Origin: Eudorina sp. 2006-703-Eu-15
Taxonomy: Eukaryota; Chlorophyta; Chlorophyceae; Chlamydomonadales; Volvocaceae
Reading direction: 5' to 3'
Length of the DNA stretch: 64,000 nucleotides
Assembly (NCBI GenBank): GCA_003117195.1
Contig: BDSI01000079.1
Span: 62,001-126,000 of the forward strand
Below, piece by piece: positions 12,554 through 24,871 of this stretch. Below the pieces are notes generated by a model. That model saw only the letters and a list, made by a program, of their open reading frames with translations. It made no database searches and had not been told where the DNA came from. Every line of letters starts with the position of its first letter. Within the stretch, counting starts at the first letter, position 1. A program made the position numbers and the translations under genes.

Positions 12554-15080
12554 GAACGGCACCGTCGCAGCGACTGCATGTGGAGCCGTTGTCGCGAGGC
12601 GCGGCTGTCGAAGGGCACCGCTGCTGCCGCCGGGTGCTGCCGCCCCAGACAGCCCCTCATACGGCTGTGCGAGCCATAGCCGCCCCCGGCCGTCGCTGCC
12701 GATGCCGACGCCGACGCCCTGGCTTCCGCCTCTCAGCTTTGTCCAGCAGCAGCAGCAGCAGCAGCGACAGGTGCCGCCTTCGCCCGTCTGGCCACGTCGT
12801 ACACCTGTCGCTGCGTCTGCCCCTACGGCCCCTGACGAGGAACAGCTGGACGCCGATGACACCACCGCCGTACATCCTGTCGTGCTACCGGTGCGTGCGG
12901 CGGCGGGCTCCCATCCCCCCAGGCCTCCTCCACTTTCCAGTCACAGTCCCTGTCCCTGTCCCGGACGACCGGGCGCCAGGGAGGGGTCATGTAGCGTGCT
13001 CCTGAATTCGACCCCCCTCCAACGGATTGCTACGGCCCATGTCGTGGGGCCCACGAGGGTCTGTAACCGAATTGCAACGAACTGCGACCAAGAGGTGCCG
13101 CGGCTGCTCCTCGCGTGCGCTCGACGGCGTCCAGCCCGACCAGCCCGACCCGCGCTCGTGTCGTCGTGTGTGTATGCGGTCCCGGCCGCCACCCTCTCCT
13201 CTCCTCGCCTCCCCGCCAGTGCCGTGGAACCCAATATGCGCTTCTCCTCAGCCGTTTCGCCCCCTACCCGTTCTGTTCCTCGGCCGCCCCGCCCCGCCCA
13301 GCACAGCACAGCCCGGCACATCGTGCGACTAGTACAGGCCATGTCGACGAGGTCGGCTCCTCCCCCCTGCCCCCTCCCCAACCCCGTGTCTGGGCTGTTC
13401 TTCTTGTTTACCCCCTCCCCTCACCCCCGGTCCCTCCGCTACGGGCTGCGATGGGTCCACCCCACCGCCCCATAGACCCGGCCGCAGCAGCAGCAGCCGG
13501 CGTGGCAGCCGCAACAACCGCTGGAAAGGCTACCGCGGCCAGATGCCCGGGCTGAGGCGCCACCCGCCACCCACGCCGCCGCCAGCTTCCGGGTGTCAGC
13601 GTCCCCCCGCGGCACCGCCGCCTTCGAGCCGCCGCTGCCACCTCGGCCGCCGCTGCCGCCTCCCTTTGAGGCACGAGTACGGAACCCTCTCTTCGGGTCT
13701 ATGGCGCCTTATGCCCCGCGGCGTGGCTACCGGGTGGTGCACCGCTGCCCGGGAGGGGGAGGGGGAGCATCGCCCAGGTGTGAGGCGGCGGCAGGGCTGG
13801 ATACGGAGGAGGCGGCGGCGGCGGAAGTGATTGAGGAGGAGGGCACGTACCACCTGTGCGAGCCGGGTGGTGAGCCGGCCGACAGCGGCCCGCCGCCGCT
13901 GCCGCCATTTGCAGCCATAGGGCCCGGGGGAGCCCTGGCTGCCGCCGCCGCCACGTCGCGCAAGCGCGGCAGGGTCGCCTTTTTGGTGGACACGGATTCG
14001 ATTGCGGCCGAGGACGCCGCCACCGCCGCCGCCGCCGCCGCCACCCCAGCAGTAGCAGCTACAGCTGCAGCTGCAGCAGCCATGGCCGGTGAGTCCGCCC
14101 GCTGGTCCGCAATGACTCCGGCTCATGCGAGGGCAGCCAGGGCCGTGGCCTCCGCCCCACCAGCCCCGGAGCGTAGGGACAAGGTCACGTGGCAGGCCGA
14201 CCCATGGGTCGACCCAGGGGTCGGGGAGTGGCCGTCGGATCGGATGCCGCCGCCCCGTACGGCACCGGCGACCCATGCGGACCCACAACTGCAGCAGCCA
14301 CCGCCGCCACCGCCACCTCAGCGAATGCTCGTGTCAGGTTTTGGGCTTAAGGGGGCATGCCCCAGGGGGTAAAGAGAGGAAGGGAAGGGGGGGAGAGGGG
14401 AGACAAGGACCCACCCGTCGTACAACTCATCCAGGTTGTCCCCGTCGCAGCCCGGGGTCCAGGAGGGCATAGCAATTGTTACATACCTTGTTAATTGTTG
14501 TAACTCACATGTGTGGACTAATATTCATAACATACATGCCACAAATAATGTGAGCGAGGTTTGGAGGGGGTACGGAGGGGTCCGGATCCCTCCAACCCGC
14601 GCGGATCTGCGCCAAGGATGGGCCGGTGGTCCGGGAGCGCCGCAGGGAGGGGCGAGGGGCCCTCCGCCTGCTCCGTGCCGCTGAATTGGCGAGGGGCGGG
14701 GAGGGGAGGAGAGGGGAGGAGAGGTGCGGGGAGGGGAGGGAAGGAGAGGGGAGGAGAGGTGCGGGGAGGGGAGGGAAGGAGAGGGGAGGTGCTGCGGGGT
14801 TGATGACATGGTGAGGGGTGTGTATTGAGGGGGTGTTTGTGTGGTGTAAGTGTGCCCCTTGGGGCCCAAGCCAGGGGGCCATCCGCCCGAGACGAGATGC
14901 CGTAGGTACGATCCGGATCTCTGGGCCGCGGGGCACACGCACGACAGAACACTGCCGCAGGCCCCGTCAGGGTGCTCCGGCGGGTACACCCGCAGGGACA
15001 TGGGACACAGCCGGGGGCGGGGGAGGACGGGAGAAGGGAAGACGGACGGTCTCCTCCAGGGCAGTGTGCGTGTGCTGCCC

Positions 15081-15148
<68 letters not shown>

Positions 15149-17196
15149 TTGGCGTGTGCCCGTGTGTGAAGCTAGCGGGCGGTAATGCTGGGGAACTGGC
15201 CGCGAACGGTTTTCTTCCGGTTCTCCGAGCACGAGAAGGTACTGCGTGTACGGCATATAGGACGCAGCTCGCTGAGTCCGCGATGACGAGCAGGACGAGC
15301 ACCGGCCACGCCGCTAAGCGTCCACGTCTGGTGGGTGGTGGCGCATCAGTTCGTTGGTCGCTGAACAGGTTGGTTGGTTGTCAGGTTGTGTGCTGCGACC
15401 CACGGGCGTGCACGGTTGCGTGTGTTCAGCGGAGCAGAAACCCACGGGTACCGTATCTAAAAACGCAACCCACCCACACAGCCCGCCGGTGTGGTTGGAA
15501 AAGCAACCCGTTTGTGTGTGTTTGTACATTGGCGCTGGCGGCATACTGCGCAGCGAAGAGAGCAGAGGGATTCAAGACACGATGGGGGGGTGGGGGGGAG
15601 GGGGAGAGGAAGGGTAAGAAGAAAGCATGTACGGTATGTCAAGACGTCATGGATGGGCAGTGCGGCGAGCGCTGCGGGGGCCTCTGCATAGAACGTGCGT
15701 GGCAGGAGCCGGTTGGGGGCCGTCAGCGGGGGGCATGGATGGATGATGCCCCCGGCGACGTGCCCCGGGGGGCGTGGTGTGGCGCGGGCTCGGCGAGTTG
15801 GCGGTCCGTCGCCTTCGATGTGCTGATTGGTGCCGGGTCACAATGTACGATGTACACGTGGCTGTCGTAGCCCAGACCCGTACGAGATGTACGGTACGAC
15901 GTAAGAGTATGTTCGGCGCGGAGTCGACGACAAAGGGAGTAGTCTGACCTTGGCGACGAGGAACGCTGCAGAGCGGGCACAACAACATATGCATGTACGG
16001 TACAATCTGCGCGTTCACCAACGTGTACGGCGCGACCTGTACGACCTGTACGATTGTACGGACCCAATTGGTCCGTGCTTTGTACGACAACGTGTGATTG
16101 GTGACAATGCGGGGGGAGGGGGGGCTCAACGCTGTCGGGGACTGCTCTTGTTGGTGTGGGCTGAACCCCCAGACACCGGTGGTGGGTAGGTGGCTGGGCG
16201 GGTGGATGGCTGGGCGAATGGATGGGCGGTTGGTTGCGTGTTGTTCTCGACGGGTGTCGGGCCGCAGTGAAGTCGATGTGGCGGGTCAGGCGGGATGCCT
16301 GTCTGCCTGCGTGCCTGCCTGTCTCCCTGCGTGCCTGCCTGTCTGTCTCCCTTTGCTGCGGGGGCCACAAAACCACGAAAACATGTTTTGTGTTACGATG
16401 GAGATATATGTAGTTATGTAGTCTGAGATTGGCAGGAAGCTGCAGTGAGGTGCCCGTGAGGGTTTGCGACGACGCGCGAGGTGCCGTACGTCCCTTGACC
16501 GGTCCGTACGACGCGGCGCAGCGCAACCCCATCAGCTACGGCCTCCGGCCGCCGGGCAAGTCGTGTCTTGGTGAGTTGGCCCTAACCGCGCCGTCGCCGT
16601 CGTGTGTGTGGCGGGGGTGTGGGGTTGGGGGCGGGAAGGTGGAGAGGCTCACCAATGCAAATCCCCGGGGGATGCCGCCACGGCCTGGGTAAGAGCTGAG
16701 AGGCGAGCCGGTGAGACATGACGGCGGCCCCACCCCTGCTCTCCTGGCGCGTGCCGCCGCGCGGCCCTGCCGTACGCTGTGTATGCCGTACATCGCCCCG
16801 ATCCTCTGTACGACGCGGGCCCGTGTGCGCCGCGCGCCATCAGCCGCATCATCACCGGAGGGTTTGTGAAACGGGGCTACGGGGGCCAAACCTCACAGCT
16901 GGCGGGGCGCCAGGGCTGCCTCCTGACGGCCGGGGCCCCGCCTGGAGCTGTGAGGGCTGTGGTGTGAGGGCGTCGGCGGCTGCGGGCGGGGCGCGGAGGT
17001 GGGTGACACGGTACGGGGCTGAGATGGTGTGCCGATGCATGAGTCAGGCAGGCAACCGCGCAACGTTATTATTGTGGTGGTGGTGATGACAACGATGATG
17101 GTGGTGCTCGGTTAGTTCCGAGCGGTGGCAGTAGTGGTGGTGGCGGACCTGCGCTGGCGCTTGTGCCCCTGGGCCACTACAGCCAGGGGTCCTCTC
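11211..17196 (+). CDS. Unrecognised low-complexity multi-exon gene (partly resolved)
   Basis: Not recognised. Firmer exons: 11211-11702 (ATG to TCG|GTAAGC; includes a charged helix around SRDELSALEKELEEHEDLV), 12300-12890, 13488 to about 14331, 14906-15065, 15176-15330, 16446-16570 and 17116-17196. The first three join in phase 0, and 16570 to 17116 joins in phase 1. The chain from 14331 to 16446 is not fully consistent, so exons are missing or misplaced; 15640-15850 is a candidate. The product is rich in Ala, Pro, Ser, Gly and Gln, with a seven-Gln run, basic patches such as SRKRGR and KRPR that could be nuclear signals, and no recognisable fold. It may be a nuclear regulatory protein, which is inference from composition only. 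An open frame opposite 11514-11724 leaves the strand of exon 1 open to doubt. Confidence 0.4.
14688..14795. repeat. Purine-rich tandem repeat (GAGGGGAGGAGAGG-type)
   Basis: Two near-identical blocks of about 42 bp made of GGGGAGGAGAGGTGCGG-like words, in a probable intron of the plus-strand gene. Confidence 0.75.
15085..15145. repeat. (GT)n microsatellite
   Basis: About 30 uninterrupted GT dinucleotides, directly after a candidate donor (AGT|GTGCGT) of the plus-strand gene. They offer many alternative GT donors. Confidence 0.95.
15865..16090. other. GTAC-rich block
   Basis: About a dozen GTAC cores occur, mostly inside GTACGG or GTACGA, including the palindromic ACGGTACGACG at 15889-15902. 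It lies in a probable intron of the plus-strand gene. Similar but smaller clusters are at 18360-18410 and 20690-20735. Confidence 0.6.
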
Positions 17197-18808
17197 GTGA
17201 GCCTGATGAGGGGGTGCGACGTGGGAGGCGTTGCGGGCTGCACGCCTTCATCTCCCCTCGTGTCATGTCATTAACCTCAATGACGGCAGCTCGCGGCTAC
17301 ACAGCGTTTCCTGAAAATAACAGCTGCAGCAGCCGTTCTGAAGGTGCAAGAGTGTTACAATGTCGATAAGCGACATTTAACCCCAACAGCCGCCCTCGCA
17401 CCCTAGACGGCTCTTGTCCTCCTTCCCCCCTTCTGAACTGTACGAATGCGCCGCAAGTTGTGCGGGACTTGTACCGGGCCGTGCTTCAGCCACCGCAGTC
17501 CGTGTTGCCGCCAACTGTGTACATGACACGCGCTTCCGTACCTTCCGTACCATACGACATCAACACGTCCCACAACCTTGAGATCATGCATCCCGCAAAT
17601 GTCACCCGTACATATACACACACGCACAGACAAACACACAAAAGAGAGAGAACACACAAGAGAGAGAGAAAGAAAGGGAGCGAGAAAAAAGTGATTCCCC
17701 CATATCGGGCGCTTATGGCCCGCTGCAGTACAGGCATTGCCTGCCCCGCGGCAGGCAGCGACAACCCTCCCCCAACCCAACTTGGTCCCACGTCCCCAAC
17801 CGGGTGTGTACGACTGAACACAACACAACGGCACGCGCAACAGAGAGAACGGCGGCCGACACCTGGACACATGTCGGAAGCCTCCTCCCCGCTTCTTGTC
17901 AATAAAAACAGCGAAATCGCGAAACAATCCCCCCCCCCCCGCGGGCACCTTTGGCCGAGGTCGCGCCATCCGCTCCCCCTCCGGCCGCCATCACACGTAC
18001 CCGTACTCTTACCCGTACATAGGTCCTCCTGACCTTTTCTTCCCGTGGCGGCGCGACCCCGAGGGGGTGCTGGTCGGTGCTGGTCAGTGCGCGTCAGTGC
18101 TTCCTCCCCCCCACAGCAAAAAACGCGTTTCAGTTTAGGGTTTAGGAATGGGGGTGGGACAAGTGCCGACTCCGGCTCGGACCCCAGCACTGCCGTACGG
18201 GTCACAACGAACACGCGGACGGGCAGCCGCCGTGTCAAACACACCCGCCCTCCCCTCGCCTCCCCCCCCAAAGCACGTTCCTGCCTGGAGCAACCGTGGA
18301 CACCACCTTGCCGTACTCCGGGAACCAACACCCGCAACGGCGGAGCCAAGCAACTCCCAACAATGAATGTACGACAACGGCACGTTCGACAACCATCATA
18401 CGACATCCCGCGATGAAAGGCACGTCCATCCTGCACTCAAGAGAGGCGCCGTCGTGGGGCGCCTTGCACACCCGAGGAGGGGGGGGAGAGGTGTGCGGTG
18501 TTGCAGCTGATGGGGGGGGGGCAGCGCGGTGTTGCGGCTGAGGGGGTGTCCTTCCTCCTCCTCCTCCTCCTCGCGGCATCTCGCTCCAACCTCACACCCA
18601 CGCCCCGCCCACGGGCGTGTACGACACGAGTGGGGTGGAGACAGCGACGAAGCGCAGAGGTGCGGATGCGAGAGATCCCCACCCTCCCCCAGGCCCCCGG
18701 TCCCCCCTCGCCCACCCCATCGCCGATCTGGGGGTGTGTCCGGACTGCAGTTTTCTCATTTCATGCCCCCCACCGCCCCATCCTACCGCGGGCGTTCGTC
18801 CGCCGCCT
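17197..18808. other. Stretch between two convergent genes
   Basis: Should hold the 3' ends and UTRs of the plus-strand gene ending near 17196 and the minus-strand gene ending at 18809. Visible content is an A/G tract at 17638-17690, a motif C copy (TGTCAATAAAAACAGCGAAA) at 17895-17930, two TTTAGGG units at 18133-18148 and a (CCT)n run at 18550-18575. A short terminal exon of the plus-strand gene may lie at 17238-17280. No gene is called. Confidence 0.45.
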
Positions 18809-21800
18809 TCACTGCAGCACCCGGTGTCCTTCACTCCAGTCCGCGATTTGGGAGTGCAGCTCCTTGAGGGGCAGGCAGGCAGCTCCTCGCCCGCACTTGG
18901 CCCCACGACCACATCCCACCCACATCACATGCACCCCTCAGGCACTCGGAAGCACAGAGGCGGAGCACAGCTCGACGATCTGTCAACCCGCACCCCACCG
19001 ACCCAGGCCGCCGGCACCGCCACTGTTCGGCTTCCGAGGGACCTTCCCCACCCTCCCTCCCACCCTCCCTCCCTCCTCCGCCCCGGTTGAGGCAGTCAGA
19101 GAGCCGCGACTTCCTCCCCCCCTTTGATGGATTAAACGAGCCACGAGGCCGCCTGATCCTCCTGTCCTCCCTCCCAGTATAGACAACTTTCATTTTACCC
19201 CCCCCCCCCTTTTGCACCCCCGGGGGGCCGTACACACGCACATACACATGGGGGGATGTGCAGAGTCCCTCCGTGCTTGCAAGCTTTGCATCATGGCTCT
19301 TGCTAACAGCCACTTTGAAAAGACACAAACACGCACACATGCACGCACATAGATACGCACTCGCATGCACGCACGCCCAACGTGTTCACTATGTACAACA
19401 CCTACGGACCGGCTGTACAGCAACCATGTACGACATGCGTGTTCTGATCACCTCCCTCGGCCCACCATCCCTCCCCTGGTCCAACCCCTCCACCGCACCC
19501 CCGCAAAGTGCCAACCCAGTTCCGGCTTTCATCTCCGCCCTTACCCGTCCCGGCTCACACACCCTCTCCCCCAATCCAAACCCCTTCCCCCGCCCCCTTG
19601 CTGGGGGGCTTGCTTCTCCTCCACATCTCCGGCCTGAGCCCCACCACCGCAGCGCACGTCGACGGTCCGTCCCACTAAGCCAGGTCGTGTCATGTCATGT
19701 CGGTTCGGATCGGGTCGGGTCGGGGGGCGTCACCACACCCCCTCCCCGGTGTTGAACTTCACTCGGTCCGGGGTTCGGGCGGAGTGGTGGATCGCCGCTG
19801 CGACCGGGCTGTGTCGGCCGCTGGCGCTGCCGCCGTCGCGAACCACGGCTGCGGCTGCGGCTGCGGTCGCCGTCGCGCCCTCCACCCCCGGCCCCGGGCC
19901 CCACCCCACCCCCGGGTCGGGCACCACTCGCGTATTTGGGGCACTCCTGTGTGTGCATGAGAGAGAGCGAGAGAGAGCAGCGTGGGTGGGTGGGTGGGTG
20001 GGTTGCGGTTTGGGTTGGCATTGGGTGAATGAACCTTGGTAGGTGTTGGGCTCAGGAGCTGCAGGAGGGGTCAGGAGGGGAGCCCCGGGTGATGGCAGCG
20101 ATCCCTGCGGGGCCGCAGCTGGGCCCCCCCAGCCTCCGCGGGTGCCCCCCTGCATTGTGTATGGGTGTGTTTAGCATAAGAGACCCGCCCGGCCCAAACC
20201 AAGGTGAATGGGTGTGCATGGGTGTGTATGGGTGTTGATAACCGCACATGCCGTAATCTGAGCCCACTCCTCGCCCGCTCACCTCATTCGAAACGTGACA
20301 GCAGGCGGCCGGGCAGTCCCCGAAGACGCGGGTCGAGGTCCCGCGGCAGCGGCCGCAGCCGCCGCCGCCAGCGCCGCCGCCGCTGGGAGCACCCCGCCCC
20401 CGGCCACGGATCCGCCCACGGACCCGACCAGGGGTCGTTTCAGGGGGCTGCTGCTAGGCCGCGCAGCGGGTGCCCGCTGCGCCGTCGCCGCCGTCGCCGC
20501 CGCCGCCGCCGCCGGCGGCGTGGGTGACAGACCCGCGGGTCGGTCGTACCTCAGCTCCGCTTGCAGCGCCCTCACTCGCGCTGCGATGACGGCCTCGCTC
20601 TGGGACCTCTGCCTGTGCAGCTCCACCACCGTGTGACGCTTCAGCTTCTCCACCTGGTCGGTGGGACGACACGCGACGACAGATGAGGCATGCCGTACGG
20701 TACTGTACCGTATCGTACCAGACCCTAGCTCCGGCAGTTAGCGCAGTCGAGCCTACCGAGCTCCCATACCCGCACCTAGCCCCTTTCCTTAATTTGGTGT
20801 ATTGGTGATGAAGCATGTTTTCAGCGTGTTCCTTCTTTCCCGCAACGAAAGAAGGGACCCGAGGAAATCACCCGTGAGCAACAAGTACGTTGGAACACCC
20901 GGTCGGGACACGGGTCCACCTTGTAACGGTTACATTATAAGTACGTGTCAGAACAACTACGGTACTTGCACACCGCCCGCTTGGTCGGTCCATCAGCCCC
21001 CTACCTACCTCTAACAGGTACTGCTGCTGCAGCGCCTCCATCTGCTGGTGAAACCGCCGAGTGGCCTCCCCCACCCGGACCGCCAGTCGGGCCTCCTCAG
21101 CCGCCCGCACCCGGTACAGCTCCACCAGGGCGCCGTGGAGGGCCCTCTCGAAGGCCTCTATCTCTGGGGGCGGAGTGGAGGGGGCGGCGGGCGGGCCGGA
21201 GGGAGGGAGGGAGGGAGGGAGGGCGGGAGGGAGGGAGGGAGGGAGGGAGGGAGGGAGGGAGGGAGGGAGGGAGGGAGGGCGATGACCGGAACGCCGGGAC
21301 AGACAGCGAGGGTGAAAGCTGGGGAGCCACTAATATGATGTACTACAATGTACTGCCATGTACTGCAAACGTACACCACAGCGATACACAGCAGCCAATG
21401 AACACGCCTGGTACGCGGGGGTGTGGCTGGCAGGGGCTGCCGCTGACGTATTGCCGCCCTCAGACGGATACGAACGGATGCACCGGTATGTATGTATGTA
21501 TGTATGTATGCGCGACCCGCGAAGGTCATCGCGCCCCCTGGATCGAATGAACCTTCCCTGCAATGGGCCCTGACGGTGTCCTCCGGAGCAGGCAACCTGG
21601 ACCGGCTGACCTGCCGCCCCACCCACGACGCACATGCGCGCTCACACAAACGGCGGGTTGGGCACCGGAACAGAAACGCACCGTGGTGCCGCCGGTCCAC
21701 TGCTGACGAGGCTTGCTGCCGAAGTGATTCCTCCAGCTGCCATGTGTTAAAGGGTGAGGTCACGCCCGCGCCCTGGAGGATGGCCTCAAGGCTGCCGGGC

Positions 21801-21957
21801 ACCGGGACATGTGCAACCTGACAAACACGCGGTTACAGAAAAAGCTCAGCTGAGGACTGGGGCGCATTTATACGGTTTAGGGCAACAAATGCTGCTCTCG
21901 CACCTTGCAGCTTTTCTTGCTGAAGGCAGCATCACCAGCCGGTGCCCGGCGAGCCAT
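18809..21957 (-). CDS. Coiled-coil protein, 325 aa, unrecognised
   Basis: Six exons, all phases closing: 21904-21957 (ATG), 21682-21817, 21009-21163, 20283-20653, 19739-19946, 18809-18862 (TGA). Residues 1-63 include PGSLEAILQGAGVTSPFNTW. Residues about 64-155 form a long charged helix with heptad character, for example EIEAFERALHGALVELYRV, HQQMEALQQQYLLEVEKLKR and SEAVIAARVRALQAELRYD. Residues about 156-290 are Ala/Pro/Gly-rich and probably disordered. The tail is ELHSQIADWSEGHRVLQ. No catalytic motif is visible; a scaffold, centrosomal or ciliary role is possible but is inference from the coiled coil alone. The last exon is short and has an AAG acceptor, which is its weakest point. Introns carry a (GGGA)n array and a degenerate motif A. 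Confidence 0.75.
21199..21279. repeat. (GGGA)n microsatellite
   Basis: About 20 GGGA tetramers in the second intron of the minus-strand coiled-coil gene. In sense it is a pyrimidine tract (TCCC)n ending about 35 nt before the acceptor. Confidence 0.9.
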
Positions 21958-24871
21958 TCTCCGCAATAAGGAATCGGCGCTTGAGCCGGGTTCTATGTCA
22001 TCATCGCTGTCGGAAAGAGACATTACATACAAATTCTCATTCAAATTAAATTGCTATCCTTGACGTGCGACGGTTACTGGCGCCATAGAGGAAGCGACCG
22101 GAAATGAACAACTTGGGGCGAGACTGAAAGACTTGCACGCAAGTTTTTCGATTTACATGAAGAGAGTTAAGACACCAGTCATAATTGATATTCCGAGTAT
22201 AGGCACACTGAAAAATCACACGGGCTGTTTTGTTGACTAACGAACGAGCCGTTGCAAGTTTGCAACATCGCGACCATAATGCAATCTTGGTTGTTTCGAT
22301 CCATGCAAAACAGCATCGACACAACTGAACTAGTCGTTCATGCAACACCCGGAGCTCACGGCCAGCTGCGGCACCATCGAAGGGCTCACCCGCGAAAAGG
22401 CAGAGCACCAAACAACCACATAAGCACTATTTACTGCTGGAACACAGTTCAGATAGCATCACAGTGCGCATGACGGTGTGTGTCCACGCCGCCACACAAG
22501 TCAGTCCCAGCGCGTCCGTCGGTCCCAGCGCGCGGGGTCGCACGCCACCAACACCGCGGCCATCCTACCAAAATGCGGTCGCCCTCACCGCTGCAGCACT
22601 CCGGGTCACAGTACCGCCCGCGTCTCGCGGATTACAATCTGGGGCTGCTGCGATGCAGTGCCATGCGGTGCGAAACGCCCGCAACATGTCGTCATCCTTG
22701 CGCCAAGATGATCGACACCCCTCTGCTCAACCCCCTGCTGCAATCCCCTGTTGCAATCAATCCCCTGCCATCGCGCGCCATTCCATTCCAACTTTCCCTG
22801 GAGGGCATGGGGCGGAGCCATGCTAACGGCACCGCGCCGCACCGCACTCCAAGAAGGCCCCTCGCGCCGCGTCAGTATCACAAGTCCCGAACACCCTCCA
22901 GACGACCCTCTCGAGGCTCACGCACCAACATATACCAACGCTCTTACAGGCTCACGCACCAATACACACACAGCCACATACAGCCGAGCCCCGTCACCAC
23001 ACACGCACGCACGCACGACGTTTATCCTCCTGCGCGATATCCCCCTGCATGAAACGGCTCGCAACAGCAGCAGCAGCAGCAGCAGCAGCATTAATACTCG
23101 CAGCAGCAACCAGCAGCCCGCAGCAGCAGTGCGGCCAGCGCTCCCGTCCATTTCACCAGCCTGGGACTGGCCCCTGGGACTGGCGGAGCGGAGAGACAGC
23201 TCCCGCGCACGTTGTCAATTCACGCCGTCCGATGACCTGCACTGACCTGCACATCCACACACGTACACACACACACACCACACACACATGCGTCCTCGCT
23301 GACCATACACGCACGATGGCAACGGGGTGTCGCACACACCTGCGCAAACGGATGCCACCTCTGCGGCCGCGGCCCGTGCCAGTGCGCGCCTGAATACGAC
23401 AGGTCGAGGACAGGTCGCGGCCGCACCCATCCCATGGGCGATGCTGCCGCGCGCTTGTTGCCCCCACCATCATACATATCCATGATGGAGCATGATGAGT
23501 GCACCTCGTGCACATCACCACAGCCGCCTCCGGCTGCAGCCGTGAATTACATCCGAGCCCCTCAAAACACACGACATGCCCATGGGTCGGTCAGTATGCG
23601 GCCCCCACCTGCCGCCCAATGATCCCGTCGGAACCAAGCAGCAGCAGTGAGCCAGCTGGGAACAGTGAGCCAGCTGGGATCACGCCCCGTGTTGAGATAC
23701 CGCCAGAGCACCTGCTGCCATAAAACCCACAGCAGCGGCCCCAGGAGCTGCTGGCTGCAGTTACACCTGCGGCATGGGCATCTTCAGCGATTGCGATAGT
23801 CACCCGAACACGACCCGCCCCCACCATTTTCGATGCCGTGGCCGGGCAGCCATATCGCATGCTCGCGGCCAGAACATTACGACATTTAGTGTGCATCTTG
23901 ATACGCAGCCCTGCACGTCCGCCACGAACACCCCCCGGGTCGGGTCGGGTCGGGTCGGGTCAGGTCAGCTTTTTTGTCCGCTAAAAACTCATCACGGGAT
24001 GCCAAACACCGGTAGGCGCAGCCCCTCCGACAGGCGCAGACCACCCCCCCGGGTCAACTTGCAGCTGACAACCCCGAGGAGGCGAGGGGAGAGAGGGGCC
24101 AGCGCGCGGCCCTCGCCTCCAATATCAAGTCAAGTTACTGTTGGTGTCTGGACAACTTTGCGCTCCGTGCATGTTCTCGCACCCACGCAGACCGGACCCT
24201 GCAACCACAGCCCCCACAGCGCCGCCAAGCCAAGGCCCCTGCGCCCATCGCCGTGCTCCACACAACCACACCACAGAACTCCCACCTCCCATGCCGCGGG
24301 CACTTCAGTGGGAACCTGCTGTTGCTGCTGCTGCTGTATGGGTGCGGCACCGCGGCCGCGGCGCCTGCCCAAACCGACCGACCTCAACCGAGTGCGAGTG
24401 CCCTCCAGCCTCCCGCCTCGAGCCGCACAACAGTCAAGACGCCCCCCGCGTCGTCTCCTCTCCTCCCGCCCGCTCCTCCCGCCCACCTCCGCCTCGGTCT
24501 CCTGCACCTCCGCCTCCTGCCCTTTCCTTCTCCCCTGCTACCGCTCCTTTCCCACCCTGAGCCCCTTTGCCGTTTGCCACGGCTCTCGCCCACACCACAC
24601 GTGTGGCGTCCGGTCTCAAAACGCCCCGATGGTGCACCCTATCCATTAACACAGAATTACTGACCGGGCGCTTGTGGGTGTGCACACATCATGTGTGTGC
24701 AGGTCCACATCGCACACGTGCATTTACGATACATTCCAGACAACTGGGCCGCGAGAAGCGACGTTCGGCGCAGTGTTGGTGCAGTGTGTGAAGCACTGGC
24801 CCTCTTTCGCTGTCGATTGTCGGCCCCCCGCCTGGTGTGGCCTCCCTCCCGCCCTCCCGCCGGCCCTCTCT
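21958..24871. other. Stretch without a confident gene
   Basis: 21958-22480 is lower in GC and should contain the 5' UTR and promoter of the minus-strand coiled-coil gene. Towards 24871 it should contain the 3' UTR of the 2,911-aa gene. In between are a (CAG)n run at 23062-23090, (CA)n at 23260-23290, (GGGTC)n at 23936-23962 and open frames on both strands at 22480-22850 and 24130-24660 of low complexity and without splice support. No gene is called. Confidence 0.45.

Noticed and set aside
14818..15870. A 350-codon plus frame with a long Cys-Val run
   Set aside because: The Cys-Val run is a (GT)n microsatellite read in frame. Only the part from 15176 to 15330 is kept, as an exon.
16750..16950. 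Plus frame reading SRIITGGFVKRGYGGQTSQL
   Set aside because: It looks protein-like, but no AG acceptor lies between its upstream stop and the segment, and its phase fits neither flanking exon.
23774..24663. Long plus frames with a leucine run resembling a signal peptide near 24310
   Set aside because: The Leu run is a (CTG)n repeat and the rest is Pro/Ser-rich low complexity, open in several frames on both strands.
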